A stretch of DNA of 64,000 nt from an uncultured Luminiphilus sp. (GCA_938084055.1 CALKDK010000007.1:1-64000); one strand, 5' to 3'. Shown: positions 46,465 through 56,208, counted from the first letter of the stretch. The notes: a model not told the origin generated them from the letters alone. A program made the numbers and translations.

Positions 46465-47184
46465 CTAGCGGTGTAAATCTTTCCCGTTGCTGGCGTAACC
46501 CCGCATAAACGCGTCCCAGTCTTCAGCAGAAAATTTGCCACCAGCGCCGGCCACTCGCATGAGGGAGCGACGCAGTCGACGTAAATTGGCTCGTCGGTAA
46601 AACCGTGCGCCCAGACGCTGCAGGGCACACCTGTCGAAATCTATAATAAAAACCGAGGCCTCATTCACAAGTATATTGCTCGCGTTTAGATCCTTGTGAT
46701 TGATGTGCTCATCATGCAAGCGCCCGATACAGCATCCCACTGCCCGCCACTCGCTGGCCGCCAGTTGCCGCTCCAGTAAAATTTCCGAAAGCGCATGAAC
46801 ACCCTCAAAGCGTTCGATAATGATGGCGCCCTCATAACGCAGCCCGGAGCGACTGACCCAGGCGGCAACGGGATGCGGCACCGGCACATTGCGGGACGTC
46901 AGGTAGCGCAATAGCCGATACTCCCTGAACATGCGCGTTTTTTCATAGCCCAGAAACAGATAGGACCTCTCGATGAAGCGCCGGACAAAACCACCTCGCA
47001 GGTAGGGCTTGATCACCCAGGCCTGCTCAGCACAATCCACGAAGTAGACCTGGCCACGGCCTCCCTGAAGCACCTGGCGGCCTGGCCAGTGGCCTGCATC
47101 AAAAAGCTCGGGGCCCGGCGTCGCTACCCGTGATCCGTCGAAAAGGATACGCCCGCCTGCGGGTGTTTTGATCTCACTGTCCAT
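46465..47184 (-). CDS. kdkA: 3-deoxy-D-manno-octulosonic acid kinase
   Basis: 239 residues, the size of Haemophilus KdkA. It phosphorylates the first Kdo of LPS. Kinase marks are GRGQVYFVD near residue 43, the catalytic loop HINHKDLNASNILVN and the metal-binding IIDFDRC. It lies divergently, 64 bases from the heptosyltransferase and waaA genes, which supports the LPS core role. ATG at 47184. Confidence 0.89.
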   Translation of the reverse strand: MDSEIKTPAGGRILFDGSRVATPGPELFDAGHWPGRQVLQGGRGQVYFVDCAEQAWVIKPYLRGGFVRRFIERSYLFLGYEKTRMFREYRLLRYLTSRNVPVPHPVAAWVSRSGLRYEGAIIIERFEGVHALSEILLERQLAASEWRAVGCCIGRLHDEHINHKDLNASNILVNEASVFIIDFDRCALQRLGARFYRRANLRRLRRSLMRVAGAGGKFSAEDWDAFMRGYASNGKDLHR

Positions 47185-47248
47185 AACCCATTAAATCAGA
47201 GGTGTGGCAAATATTCAGGCTCCACCGTCCACCATCCGGCGCGTTAAG

Positions 47249-48325
47249 ATGCCTGCCATGAAACCACCAAGACGCCGACTCTGTATTCTCCGCCTCTCTG
47301 CCATTGGTGACGTCTGTCACGCCATAGCAACGGTTCAAGCCATACAGCACCAGTTCCCGGATGACGAGATTACCTGGCTTGTGGGTAAAACCGAGGCCGG
47401 TCTGGTATCTGACCTGCCCGGCATCCGGGTTGTTGTATTCGATAAAGGTAAAGGTCTCCGCGCATTCCCGGCGGTGAGGCGTCAACTGGGGGGTCGCTTT
47501 GATGTCCTGCTCCACATGCAGTTGTCGCTCCGGGCCAACCTCCTCGCCGCCTGGGTTCCAGCCCGCCAAAAATGGGGCTTTCCACGGCATCTCTCCAAGG
47601 AGCTCCATAGTCTGGTCATCAACAGACGCGTCACCATGCCCGCCAGGCCCCACGTACTGGAAGGGTTCCAGTGCTTTGCCCATGCCCTGGGCGTCCCACC
47701 ATTTGAGCCCCAGTGGCATATTCCGATTCCCGAGACTGATCAAACCTGGGTTGAAGCGCACATTCCCGGGGATGCGCCTTTTGTTGTCGTCGCACCGGCG
47801 GCCAGCAATCCCGAGCGCAACTGGCTTCCTGAGCGCTATGCGGCAGTCATCGAGCATCTGGCCAACCGGGGCATTACCCCCGTGCTCACGGGAGCCCCTG
47901 CGACCTCAGAGCTGGCGCTGGCGCAGAAAATCTCCGAGCTCGCCAAGGCCCAACCCATCAATCTCGTGGGCCAGACCAACCTGAAGCAACTGCTGATGCT
48001 GGTGTCCCGGGCCGCGGCCGTCGTTGCCCCGGACAGTGGTACCGCGCATATGGCTGTAACCCAGGGCACCCCCGTTATTGGTCTGTACGCCCACAGCAAT
48101 CCTGAAAGAACGGGCCCCTACCATTCCAGGTCACTGACCGTTGAGGTTTACTCGGCCAATTTGCTGGCCCAGAAGTCCGGCCGACCCGAAGAGACAAGGT
48201 GGGGGACGCGATTGAAGGGTGCTGGCCTTATGGCAGATATCCAGGTCGACGAGGTCCTCAAAAAACTGGATCAGGCCCTCGGCTCTGGGCAGCCCCCCCC
48301 ACCCGGGAACAACATCAGTTCGTGA
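47249..48325 (+). CDS. Glycosyltransferase family 9 (LPS heptosyltransferase-like)
   Basis: 358 residues of GT9 type, transferring heptose to the Kdo/heptose inner core. The N-terminal motif is ILRLSAIGDVCHAIATVQAI; the C-terminal nucleotide-sugar site has VVAPDSGTAHMAVTQGTPVIGLYAHSNP (given in part). ATG at 47249 is chosen; an ATG three codons on is possible. It precedes waaA by 146 bases on the same strand and is divergent from kdkA. Confidence 0.89.
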   Translation: MPAMKPPRRRLCILRLSAIGDVCHAIATVQAIQHQFPDDEITWLVGKTEAGLVSDLPGIRVVVFDKGKGLRAFPAVRRQLGGRFDVLLHMQLSLRANLLAAWVPARQKWGFPRHLSKELHSLVINRRVTMPARPHVLEGFQCFAHALGVPPFEPQWHIPIPETDQTWVEAHIPGDAPFVVVAPAASNPERNWLPERYAAVIEHLANRGITPVLTGAPATSELALAQKISELAKAQPINLVGQTNLKQLLMLVSRAAAVVAPDSGTAHMAVTQGTPVIGLYAHSNPERTGPYHSRSLTVEVYSANLLAQKSGRPEETRWGTRLKGAGLMADIQVDEVLKKLDQALGSGQPPPPGNNISS

Positions 48326-48471
48326 CAACGCAAGTGCGTCGATAGTCCCCGGACCGTCCGCGGCGGTCCAGGCCGGCAAGGTGGCGCAGCCAGTCCGTAT
48401 TGAAAACAGGGAACCTGCCCATAGGGTCCCGTATACTGGGCGCTGGACACGGGTTGGTTGTAGTTAATCTC

Positions 48472-49749
48472 ATGCGTCGACTTTATGGCCTGTTGACACT
48501 GTTTCTGACACCGGTCTTTCTGGCTGTATTTCTGTGGTTATCAATACGAGAGCCGGGCTATCGCGCCAACCTCACCCAGCGGCTGGGCCGAAATCTTCCC
48601 GAACCCAGGCCCAGTGGCAATGGCCGGCTCTGGATTCACGCGGTCAGCGTTGGTGAAACCCTGGCGATAGCGCCCCTGGTCGAGGCCCTGCTGACCCGGC
48701 GTCCGGATCTGGCTATTGTCGTGACCTCGACAACGCCCTCTGGTGCCGAGCAGGTCGAGCGCCTCTTTGGCGATAGGGTCGACCGGGCCTGGTTACCCAT
48801 CGACAGCCGCGGCGCTGTCCTGCGTTGCCTCGACCACTGGCAACCCATTGCTGTGGTGCTGGTGGAGACCGAGTTATGGCCTGGGTTGATCCACCAGTGC
48901 AAAGGTCGGGGCATCAAAACCCTGCTTCTCAATGGACGGCTGTCAGCGCGTTCGCTGCGTGGCTACGCCCGACTGGGCTCCCTCGCCCGCACGAGCGTTG
49001 CTGATCTGGATCATATCGCCTGCCAGCACGCCTCCGACGCCCGCCGTTTCCGGGCACTGGGGGCGTGGCCTGCACGGGTCTCGGTGGTGGGTAGCCTGAA
49101 ATTTGATATGCCCCTCGAGGCCCTCCAGAACCAGAGGGACCAGCTGGCAATCAGTCTGGGCACGCCTTGCTCCCGCCGACCCATCGTTCTGGCCGCCAGC
49201 ACGCATGCAGGGGAAGACCCCACTGTGATTGATGCGTTCAAGACGCTGCGGGGGCGCTTTCCCAACTGCGCACTTTGGCTGGCTCCCCGCCACCCAACAC
49301 GATCTGACGCGTTGCTGGAATTACTGCGCGACGCTGGGCTAACGGCAACAACCCGCTCGTCGGGGGACACACTGAGTGACGATACGGAGGTCCTGTTGAT
49401 CGACACCCTCGGCGAACTGAGCGCGTTTATGGGTCTGGCGACCGTGGTCTTCATGGGCGGTAGCCTGGTGCCCCACGGGGGGCACAACCCTCTGGAAGCG
49501 CTGGTATTCGGGCGACCCGTGGTCACGGGTCCCAGCACCGACAACTTTGCCAGTCTCTACCGAGACATGGAAAAATCTGGTTTGCTGACCAGGGTCAATG
49601 ACAGCGGTGATCTGGCCGCAGCTCTGGAAAACTGCCTGACGGCGGACCACTCGGAGTTCTTTGCCCAGCAGGGGCCTGGCTTTGTCGACGCCCGCCGGGG
49701 CGCACTGGAGGCCCAGTTCGCACGGCTCGAGCAGGTCGTGAGTAGCTGA
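48472..49749 (+). CDS. waaA: 3-deoxy-D-manno-octulosonic acid transferase (WaaA/KdtA)
   Basis: 425 residues, the usual length. It has an N-terminal membrane anchor (LLTLFLTPVFLAVFLWLSI), then WIHAVSVGETLAIAPLV, VVLVETELWPGLIHQ and the C-terminal GGSLVPHGGHNPLEAL motif that is diagnostic of Kdo transferases. It attaches Kdo to lipid A precursor at the inner face of the inner membrane. With kdkA next door a single-Kdo, phosphorylated core as in Haemophilus is a fair guess. ATG at 48472. Confidence 0.93.
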   Translation: MRRLYGLLTLFLTPVFLAVFLWLSIREPGYRANLTQRLGRNLPEPRPSGNGRLWIHAVSVGETLAIAPLVEALLTRRPDLAIVVTSTTPSGAEQVERLFGDRVDRAWLPIDSRGAVLRCLDHWQPIAVVLVETELWPGLIHQCKGRGIKTLLLNGRLSARSLRGYARLGSLARTSVADLDHIACQHASDARRFRALGAWPARVSVVGSLKFDMPLEALQNQRDQLAISLGTPCSRRPIVLAASTHAGEDPTVIDAFKTLRGRFPNCALWLAPRHPTRSDALLELLRDAGLTATTRSSGDTLSDDTEVLLIDTLGELSAFMGLATVVFMGGSLVPHGGHNPLEALVFGRPVVTGPSTDNFASLYRDMEKSGLLTRVNDSGDLAAALENCLTADHSEFFAQQGPGFVDARRGALEAQFARLEQVVSS

Positions 49750-50206
49750 ACAAGCGCCCGGAAGAGAATCTTTAAACCGCGCTGCAACGTCAAACCAGGC
49801 TGCGCTGTAACAGGGTCCAACAGGAAAACACAGGTCCACGCTAACCGGCTTTGATGTTGAATCAATCTCCAGCACTGGCAGCGCTTGACTGGGGGTTCAT
49901 TGGCCTTTACCCCACGACCATTCTGGCACTTGCGATTTGGCGGGCACGCAGCCAAGGCAGTCGCGTAGCCTATTTTGTCGCCGGCCGGCGAGTCGGCGCC
50001 TGGCCGATAGCGCTGTCCATTATGGCCACCCAATGCTGCACCAGCCGTATCCTCGGGGCACCGGCCACACTCTGAGTTCGATAAGCCCCGACACGGCTAC
50101 CGCGCCCCCGTTCACCCTCCTTACCCACGCATGGTCACGCACGACAAGGCACGCGACATAAGCTGATTGGACTCCGGCCGGCGGGCAGCTTAATCCACCC
50201 AACAGA
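49750..50206. other. Region between waaA and the crotonase gene
   Basis: 457 bases whose only recognisable content is the symporter remnant at 49854-50075. The flanks (49750-49853 and 50076-50206) show no gene, and no terminator for waaA was identified. Confidence 0.5.
49854..50075 (+). pseudogene. N-terminal remnant of a sodium:solute symporter
   Basis: About 73 codons from ATG at 49854. ALDWGFIGLYPTTILALAIW, then VAYFVAGRRVGAW and ALSIMATQCCTSRILGAPA reproduce the first two helices of SSS-family transporters (typical text: ..DYFLAGR.... SIMATQ......GAPA). The frame ends after GAPATL; the remaining 400 or more residues are missing and the next gene on the other strand starts within 140 bases. 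It is a truncated, non-functional gene. Confidence 0.75.
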
Positions 50207-51004
50207 TCACTCGCCCGTAAAGTGTGGCGTACGCTTGTCAAGGAATGCCGCCACGGCCTCGCGATGATCCCGCGTCTGATGGGCGTAACCCTGCTGTACA
50301 GCTGCTGTGTCCAGCGCCTCTGCAAGGGACTGGTCGCAGGCCTTTCGTAGCATTCCCTTTGCCCTGCTGACTGCCTCAGGCGGGTTGGCGGCGATCTTCA
50401 TGGCAATGCTGTGACAGGTTGGCAACAGGTCCTCGGCCGCCACCACCCGGGACACCAACCCCCACTGTAGCGCCGTATCGGCGTCAATGGGGTCCCCTGT
50501 CAGGGCCATTTCCGTAGCGCGGGAAAAGCCGACAATCCGCGGCAATAGCCAGGCACCCCCGTCGCCCGGGATGAGCCCCAATTTTACGAAGCTCTCTGCA
50601 AACCGTGCCTCTGTGGAGGCAATGCGAATATCACACATACAGGTCAGGTCGCAGCCGGCACCGATCGCAGCGCCGTTGATGGCAGCGATTACCGGCACGC
50701 CCAAACCCTCCATCGCCAGCGGGATACGCTGTATGCCGTTGCGGTAATTATCTCGCGTCGCTTCGGGGGAGGCACCGATCAGACTGTTCGGCCCGGGCTG
50801 CATTTGCCGCAGGTCGCCTCCGGAACAGAATGCCCTGCCGGCTCCGGTGAGGATAATGACCCGAACCGAGGGATCGGCGTCTGCCGACTGAAGTGCACAA
50901 ACCAGTGCCTCGACCATCGCCAAATCCGTAATCGGATTGCGCCGCTCGGGCCGATTCAACGTCAGGGTGCGTATGCTGCCGTCCTGGGTAGTCAGGATAT
51001 CCAT
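50207..51004 (-). CDS. Enoyl-CoA hydratase/isomerase (crotonase) family protein
   Basis: 265 residues. Oxyanion-hole motifs are RAFCSGGDLRQM and INGAAIGAGCDLTCMCD. The catalytic region FVKLGLIPGDGGAWLLPR has the Glu-less GD pattern, so the exact reaction (hydratase, isomerase or other) is uncertain. It is the last gene of a same-strand run with an LLM oxidoreductase, a P1 peptidase and a CoA transferase. Confidence 0.87.
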   Translation of the reverse strand: MDILTTQDGSIRTLTLNRPERRNPITDLAMVEALVCALQSADADPSVRVIILTGAGRAFCSGGDLRQMQPGPNSLIGASPEATRDNYRNGIQRIPLAMEGLGVPVIAAINGAAIGAGCDLTCMCDIRIASTEARFAESFVKLGLIPGDGGAWLLPRIVGFSRATEMALTGDPIDADTALQWGLVSRVVAAEDLLPTCHSIAMKIAANPPEAVSRAKGMLRKACDQSLAEALDTAAVQQGYAHQTRDHREAVAAFLDKRTPHFTGE

Positions 51005-51165
51005 GGCCGTGGGCCCTCAGTGTCGGGTTGTTGGCCGCAAAGTCTAGCCCAATAACAGGGACCGGGACCCCCAGTTTGGCGTCTCGGCGGGGGAACAATG
51101 CGTTGCATGCCATCCGGCATGCAACGCGATAAGAGCGAGAACCCCGGTTTTGCCCGCTTCAATTT

Positions 51166-52041
51166 TCAACGGCGGTGGGGTGCGATGAACTCTCCGGCAT
51201 ACCAATGCAGCATCTGCAGCTTCTTTTCGAGACTGTGATCGGGCTCCATTTCGTAGACATTCCGAAAGGCAATGATGACATCGGTGACACCCAGAGCCTC
51301 GAGATCGGCAATCCCCTGGGGCGTGAAAGCATTCTGGCCGGTGGTAAAAATCCGGAACGGCTTCTCGGCGGTACCAAACTCTTCACGCCATCGATTGAGC
51401 TTGCCAATGTACGCCTCGAGCTGAGTCATGTCGGCCCCGGCGCACATCCAGCCGTCGCCCACACGGGCGGCACGCTTGAGTGCCGGGTCGGAGTGCCCAC
51501 CCATCAGGATCGGTGTTGGTGCGGTCGGCACAGGGCACATTTTATTGGCCGGCATGGCGTGCATCTCGCCCTCAAAGCCGAAAAATTCACCCGATTCGAG
51601 CCCCCTCAGTATGGCGATCTGCTCATCAAACCGCTTACCGCGCTGCTCCCAGGGCACACCGCAGACCGCAAAATCCTCCTCCCAGGGGCTAATACCCACA
51701 CCAAAGTCGAAACGATTACCCGACAGTTGCTGAATACTTTGCACCTGTTTTGCCACCACCGGGGCCTGGCGCACCGCCAGCTTATAAACGAACGTCGCGA
51801 AGCGGATGTGCTCGGTAACCGCAGTCATGGCGGCCACGGCAATCAAACTCTCGAGGAAGGGGACACTCTCCAAAAACTCCCGACTCCCGTCTTTGTTGTA
51901 GGGATATTTGGAGCTGCATTCTTGCGGGTAACAGATACTGTCTGGAATCGTGATGCCATCGTATCCCGCCGCTTCTGCGGCCTTGGCGAGAGGAAGATAG
52001 TCCTCTGCCACACTCATGCCTACCTGATAACTGAAGCGCAT
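51166..52041 (-). CDS. LLM class (luciferase-like) flavin-dependent oxidoreductase
   Basis: 291 residues with a TIM barrel. The N-terminal AEAAGYDGITIPD, then GNRFDFGVGISPWEEDF and ILMGGHSDPALKRAARVGDGW are typical of the F420- or FMN-dependent LLM family. Many relatives oxidise alcohols or act on steroids and terpenoids. No F420 biosynthesis gene is in the window, so the cofactor is open. ATG at 52041 with a GAGGG-like site upstream. Confidence 0.86.
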   Translation of the reverse strand: MRFSYQVGMSVAEDYLPLAKAAEAAGYDGITIPDSICYPQECSSKYPYNKDGSREFLESVPFLESLIAVAAMTAVTEHIRFATFVYKLAVRQAPVVAKQVQSIQQLSGNRFDFGVGISPWEEDFAVCGVPWEQRGKRFDEQIAILRGLESGEFFGFEGEMHAMPANKMCPVPTAPTPILMGGHSDPALKRAARVGDGWMCAGADMTQLEAYIGKLNRWREEFGTAEKPFRIFTTGQNAFTPQGIADLEALGVTDVIIAFRNVYEMEPDHSLEKKLQMLHWYAGEFIAPHRR

Positions 52042-52214
52042 AGACCCCCCTCAAATATTTATTCCTGTATCTGCCAGCGCTACCCGTGTCGCCACCGACA
52101 GTATCCGGCGCACCCGGACCGCAGCGGGGGACCCAGGCCACCGGACTCCAGCCCCGCTATGCTTATCTACGCAGCTTCGACCCGCTAGGACCGCCTGGCT
52201 CGGCCCGTTTGCTG

Positions 52215-53129
52215 TCAGGCGTCAGCTGACGTCACCGCATCCCGGATAGCGGCCTCTACCGCATCGGCGGCCAGCATCCCCAGACGATTGACGGCCATTG
52301 CCGGCCGACTGCCGGTGGATGCGGTAAATAGCGTGTCACCATCGTACAGGGTATGTGCCGGACGAATCGCCCTCGCCAGTCCGTCGTGGGCCATCTGGGA
52401 TATCTTGAGCGCCTCACTTTTGGTCAGGATCGCGTTGGTCAGTACGGCGCCAATGGTCGTGTTGGTGCCGGGCATTTCTGCGGTATCCCCATAGGACGAT
52501 GACCTGGGACTGTGCTCAGGAGCTCGGCTGCTCCCTATCGCCACGCCGTCAGCACCGTAAACCTCGCCGTAGGGATTAACCGCTACGATGGCCGCCACAC
52601 AGTGACCACTTTCAAGCTCGATACAGTGCGCGCCCAGCCCGGCCGGAGCGGCATACTCGGCTCCGTATAACTTGCCCAGAGTTGCGCCACACCCGGCACC
52701 GACCGCGCCTCTCTCAATACCCCCGGGGCGGGCCGCCTGTGCCGCCTTGCGGCCCATTTCAAAGTCGGGTCGAGCCTCTGACGACCCTGTTCCGAGGTCA
52801 TACAAAACCGCACCCGTCACAATGGGTACGCGCACGACGTCGGTGGCAAAACCCACATTTGCAGCCTCGAGTACCTGCACCACACCACCCATGGCATCGA
52901 GCCCCCAGACACTGCCTCCGGCCAGGACAATGGCATGGACACGGTCAATCAGGTTTTCAGGCCTGAGAAGATCAGTTTCACGGGTGCCCGGCGCAGCACC
53001 ACGGACGTCTACCGCAGCCACGGCTCCCGCATCAAAGCGCAGCACGGTCACCCCGGTTTTGCCCAACGGGTCCGTCGCATGACCAAAGGTAACGCCAGCG
53101 AGGTTTTTCAACTCACAGAATGTTGTCAT
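52215..53129 (-). CDS. P1 family (DmpA-like, S58) aminopeptidase
   Basis: 304 residues. Family members mature by self-cleavage and act as N-terminal nucleophile hydrolases on D- or beta-amino acid amides. The probable cleavage and nucleophile site is GTNTTIGAVLTNA (Asn223/Thr224). VHAIVLAGGSVWGLDAMGGV and GAVGAGCGATLGKL are characteristic. ATG at 53129 with GAGG just upstream. It is situated within the minus-strand run of catabolic genes. Confidence 0.87.
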   Translation of the reverse strand: MTTFCELKNLAGVTFGHATDPLGKTGVTVLRFDAGAVAAVDVRGAAPGTRETDLLRPENLIDRVHAIVLAGGSVWGLDAMGGVVQVLEAANVGFATDVVRVPIVTGAVLYDLGTGSSEARPDFEMGRKAAQAARPGGIERGAVGAGCGATLGKLYGAEYAAPAGLGAHCIELESGHCVAAIVAVNPYGEVYGADGVAIGSSRAPEHSPRSSSYGDTAEMPGTNTTIGAVLTNAILTKSEALKISQMAHDGLARAIRPAHTLYDGDTLFTASTGSRPAMAVNRLGMLAADAVEAAIRDAVTSADA

Positions 53130-53226
53130 CCTCGGGTCTCTCCATCTTCATTGGAGCCGCACAGGCAGCGCCTGCCAGGTAGGTTACCCTGATCAGCTAC
53201 CCGCTTCACCGGTCTGCAATGCAGCC

Positions 53227-54429
53227 TCAGCCGATACCCAGTTTTCCCGCTGCAAGCAGATCATCCACTTGCCCAGTGGTGAATCCCAGTTCCGCCATGA
53301 TTTCCCTGCTGTGCTCCCCAAGGCACGGCGAGGGTTCGGCCAGTGACGTTGCAGCGCCGGCAAACTGCACGGGTGGCGCTGGGCTGGTGAGCTTTCCTAA
53401 ATTTTCCGTGACATAGGTTTCCAGAATATCCAGCGCCTGAACCTGAACATTCTCGGTCACACTATCCCGGGATTCGCAGGGTGCGCTGGGGATATCAGCG
53501 GCCTCGAAAGCGGTCATGATGTCCTCGACGCTGAGGTGCTGCATACCGTCCCTGAGGACAGCAGAAAACGCTTCCAGGTTCAAAAACCGACTGGCAAGCG
53601 TCGTAAACCGGGGGTCGGTCCTAAGCTCATCCCGTCCTATGAGCGCGATGACAGCCTCCCAGTGGCTGTCCTGGAGAATAGACGCGGCAACAGCCCCATC
53701 CCGGGCCTTGATGGTCTGGTAGCTCTCTGAGATCGGTGGCATCTGCAGGACATCGTCGTCATGCAGGGTCCGGTGCATCATGCCATCAGGCCACATGAAG
53801 GCGAGACAGGCGTGCAACATGGAGATATCGATATGCTGACCCTCCCCTGTGCTATGCCGTGCCAACAGGGCCGCCGTGACCGCCTGAGCCGTCGTATAGG
53901 CGGTCACCTTGTCGCACATGAGCATGCGGACAAAAGCATAGCTGTCCCCGCCACCCTGTAAACCCGTGATACCCGCTATGCCCTGGATGACATGATCATA
54001 GGCAGGCCGGTCGTGCAGTGGGCCTCGATTGCCGAAACCGGTGACCGCGACATTGATCAGGCGCGGGTTGGTCTGGCGCAGGGTTGCACTGGCGAGCCCA
54101 AGCTGCGCCATAACGCCAGGGCGATAGTTGTTGAGCAGTACATCTGCACGGGCCGCGAGACGGCGAACAGCCTCGACACCCACCTCGTGCTTCAGGTTGA
54201 TAGCCAGGGAACGCTTACCCCTGTTGCAGTTATGGAACAGGGCGGATATCCCGGACTTCTGGCTCCCCAGCATACGCATGGGGTCGCCCGTTCTGACCGG
54301 CTCGACCTTGATCACCCGTGCACCCTGGGCGCGCAGCGTCATGGCCGCCAGTGAACAGGTCACCATGGTGGATAACTCAACCACCTCAATGCCGGCCAGG
54401 GGTTGCTCTGCTGTGGGTGTGTCGGTCAC
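53227..54429 (-). CDS. CaiB/BaiF family CoA transferase
   Basis: 400 residues of class III CoA transferases. LAGIEVVELSTMV opens the fold, GARVIKVEP follows, and the catalytic Asp is probably Asp145 in RPAYDHVIQG. It moves CoA between organic acids; substrates are unknown. It starts at GTG 12 bases after the stop of the PagL-like gene, so the two are likely on one transcript. Confidence 0.87.
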   Translation of the reverse strand: MTDTPTAEQPLAGIEVVELSTMVTCSLAAMTLRAQGARVIKVEPVRTGDPMRMLGSQKSGISALFHNCNRGKRSLAINLKHEVGVEAVRRLAARADVLLNNYRPGVMAQLGLASATLRQTNPRLINVAVTGFGNRGPLHDRPAYDHVIQGIAGITGLQGGGDSYAFVRMLMCDKVTAYTTAQAVTAALLARHSTGEGQHIDISMLHACLAFMWPDGMMHRTLHDDDVLQMPPISESYQTIKARDGAVAASILQDSHWEAVIALIGRDELRTDPRFTTLASRFLNLEAFSAVLRDGMQHLSVEDIMTAFEAADIPSAPCESRDSVTENVQVQALDILETYVTENLGKLTSPAPPVQFAGAATSLAEPSPCLGEHSREIMAELGFTTGQVDDLLAAGKLGIG

Positions 54430-54441
54430 AAGAGAGGGCTG

Positions 54442-54939
54442 CTAGCGGATGCTGAAACGCAACATCACGGCATCGGAACCCGGATTATCGCTTTGGGTGC
54501 TGCCGTTGGACATATGGTCAAAGGACAGGGAAATAGAGAAGTCCTCATTGATGTCGTACCCCGCTCCCAGCAGGGATCTGAACTGGAGGGATCCACCCAG
54601 ATCGGTGTCCCCACCGTGATAGAGCCCTGGCATAAAACTGCCCTCAACAAAAAATCCACCACCAAAACGATAGCGACCGGCAACCCCCGCACCGACCCAG
54701 GCATCGCCATCAGCGTCCAGGCGACCGGCGACCGCCAGGTTCCCCGACAGGGCACCCAGCGCACCGAAATCCTGCCAGTGATATTCCGCCACCCCACCCA
54801 CACCGTGGGTGTCGACATCACTGGTTACGCCCGCAACCCATTCCCCACGCACCTGCATGGCCAGCGATAGCACGCACAGCAGGATGACACTGACGGCGGT
54901 GCGAATGCACCGAGTGGCGCAGAGGCTGGCTAAAACCAT
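54442..54939 (-). CDS. Acyloxyacyl hydrolase / PagL-like lipid A 3-O-deacylase
   Basis: 165 residues with a signal peptide and an eight-strand outer-membrane barrel pattern. The C-terminal DHMSNGSTQSDNPGSDA matches the PagL catalytic region: His142 and Ser144. Twelve residues after the serine, where P. aeruginosa PagL has the third residue Glu, there is Asp156 (ungapped count). PagL removes the 3-O acyl chain of lipid A in the outer membrane. It is 96 bases downstream of the Asp beta-hydroxylase gene. Confidence 0.8.
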   Translation of the reverse strand: MVLASLCATRCIRTAVSVILLCVLSLAMQVRGEWVAGVTSDVDTHGVGGVAEYHWQDFGALGALSGNLAVAGRLDADGDAWVGAGVAGRYRFGGGFFVEGSFMPGLYHGGDTDLGGSLQFRSLLGAGYDINEDFSISLSFDHMSNGSTQSDNPGSDAVMLRFSIR

Positions 54940-55035
54940 GGCATACCTACTTATTCTGTTTATTTATTTTGCGTTCCTTGTGCTGCCTACCCTACCAGCC
55001 GGCGTTATCCACCTGCAGGGTGTAAGCGCCCGGGG

Positions 55036-56208
55036 TCATGCTACTTTACCGAAACCTGACACGGCCTCAAGTAGCGTGGTGATCAGATGCCTTTCCTCGG
55101 CATCGAGCTCCGGCCGCCATACGTCAAAGAGCAGGATGGTTCGCGCACTGCCACCGTTGTTCCACGCCTCATGGTTGACGCTGTCATCAAAAGCCCAGCC
55201 CTCGCCGCGACGGGTCTCTCGAGTATCCTCGCCCACACGCAGCCCACAGCCCGGGGGTACCGTCAGGGGTAAATGACAAATAAATCGGCAGTTGAGCATG
55301 CCGGCATGGGGCTCAATACGGGCGCCCGCGTCAAGTTTCGAGAACAGCACCGAGGGGGCCAGGCCACCAATTCGGGTCAGGGGTAGCTCGTCCATCAAGC
55401 GCTTGGTTTCCGGGCAGGACGCCATCACATCCTGCTGAAGGTGGCTGTCCTTCCAGAGGAACGCCGAAGTCCAGTCATCACTGTCCAACAAGCTGGTCTC
55501 GGAACCCTGGGGCCGATCGAGTCCGCTGTGAACGTAGGGGGAGAAGCGATCGGCCTGATTCGTCAACAAACTGTTGAGTTCATCCGCGATCAGATCGGTA
55601 TGCCCCTCGAGATCTCTCATCCAGGGTAGCTGTTCCTTTGGGAAGTAGGTGTAGTACCCCATGTCGGCCATGTAAAAAACGTGGGGGGACTGGGGATAGG
55701 TATGCCCCGGATCCTGACGCTCTTCCCGCCCCAGCAGCAGGTCGAGGGACTGGTTGAATCTGGGCGAGGCCTGTTCCCTGCGGTAGCCCGCCGCGGCGAG
55801 CCGGTCCGTCAGGTGCTGTTGAAAAATCTCACCCAACTGTTTGAGGCGGTCCTGGACCCGGCCGAGGTCTGCCGCGAGTTGCTTCGGCACCTCGGGCAGG
55901 GTCGCGGCAAGCCGCAGCACCAGGTTGTAGTAGGCACTCGCACCCTGAAAATCATCCTGCCCCAGCATGATGTCGCCCTTGATGATCAGGGCCCGCATAT
56001 TGTGGGGCTCCGTCTTCAAAACGTTATCAACGGCAATCTCTGCTGCTGGGACATCGGCCTCGACCAGCGCTGCGAGGGCCATCCCAAGCCAGCAGCGGGC
56101 AGTGGCGATATCTGCGTCTATAGCCTGCTGGAAGACGGCTCGGGCCTCGCCACCCCGACCCGCCTGGAGTGCGGTGATGCCCTGCTGAAACAGCTCGGAC
56201 TCGTTCAT
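55036..56208 (-). CDS. Aspartyl/asparaginyl beta-hydroxylase with N-terminal TPR region
   Basis: 390 residues. TPR-like helices fill about 1-130 (LFQQGITALQAGRGGEARAV and repeats). The C-terminal Asp/Asn beta-hydroxylase domain has EPHAGMLNCRFICHLPL (iron His), GEGWAFDDSVNHEAWNNG (second iron His) and an Arg after it for 2-oxoglutarate. It could hydroxylate protein side chains, or lipid A as LpxO does. ATG overlaps the stop codon of the preceding membrane protein gene by 4 bases. Confidence 0.88.
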   Translation of the reverse strand: MNESELFQQGITALQAGRGGEARAVFQQAIDADIATARCWLGMALAALVEADVPAAEIAVDNVLKTEPHNMRALIIKGDIMLGQDDFQGASAYYNLVLRLAATLPEVPKQLAADLGRVQDRLKQLGEIFQQHLTDRLAAAGYRREQASPRFNQSLDLLLGREERQDPGHTYPQSPHVFYMADMGYYTYFPKEQLPWMRDLEGHTDLIADELNSLLTNQADRFSPYVHSGLDRPQGSETSLLDSDDWTSAFLWKDSHLQQDVMASCPETKRLMDELPLTRIGGLAPSVLFSKLDAGARIEPHAGMLNCRFICHLPLTVPPGCGLRVGEDTRETRRGEGWAFDDSVNHEAWNNGGSARTILLFDVWRPELDAEERHLITTLLEAVSGFGKVA

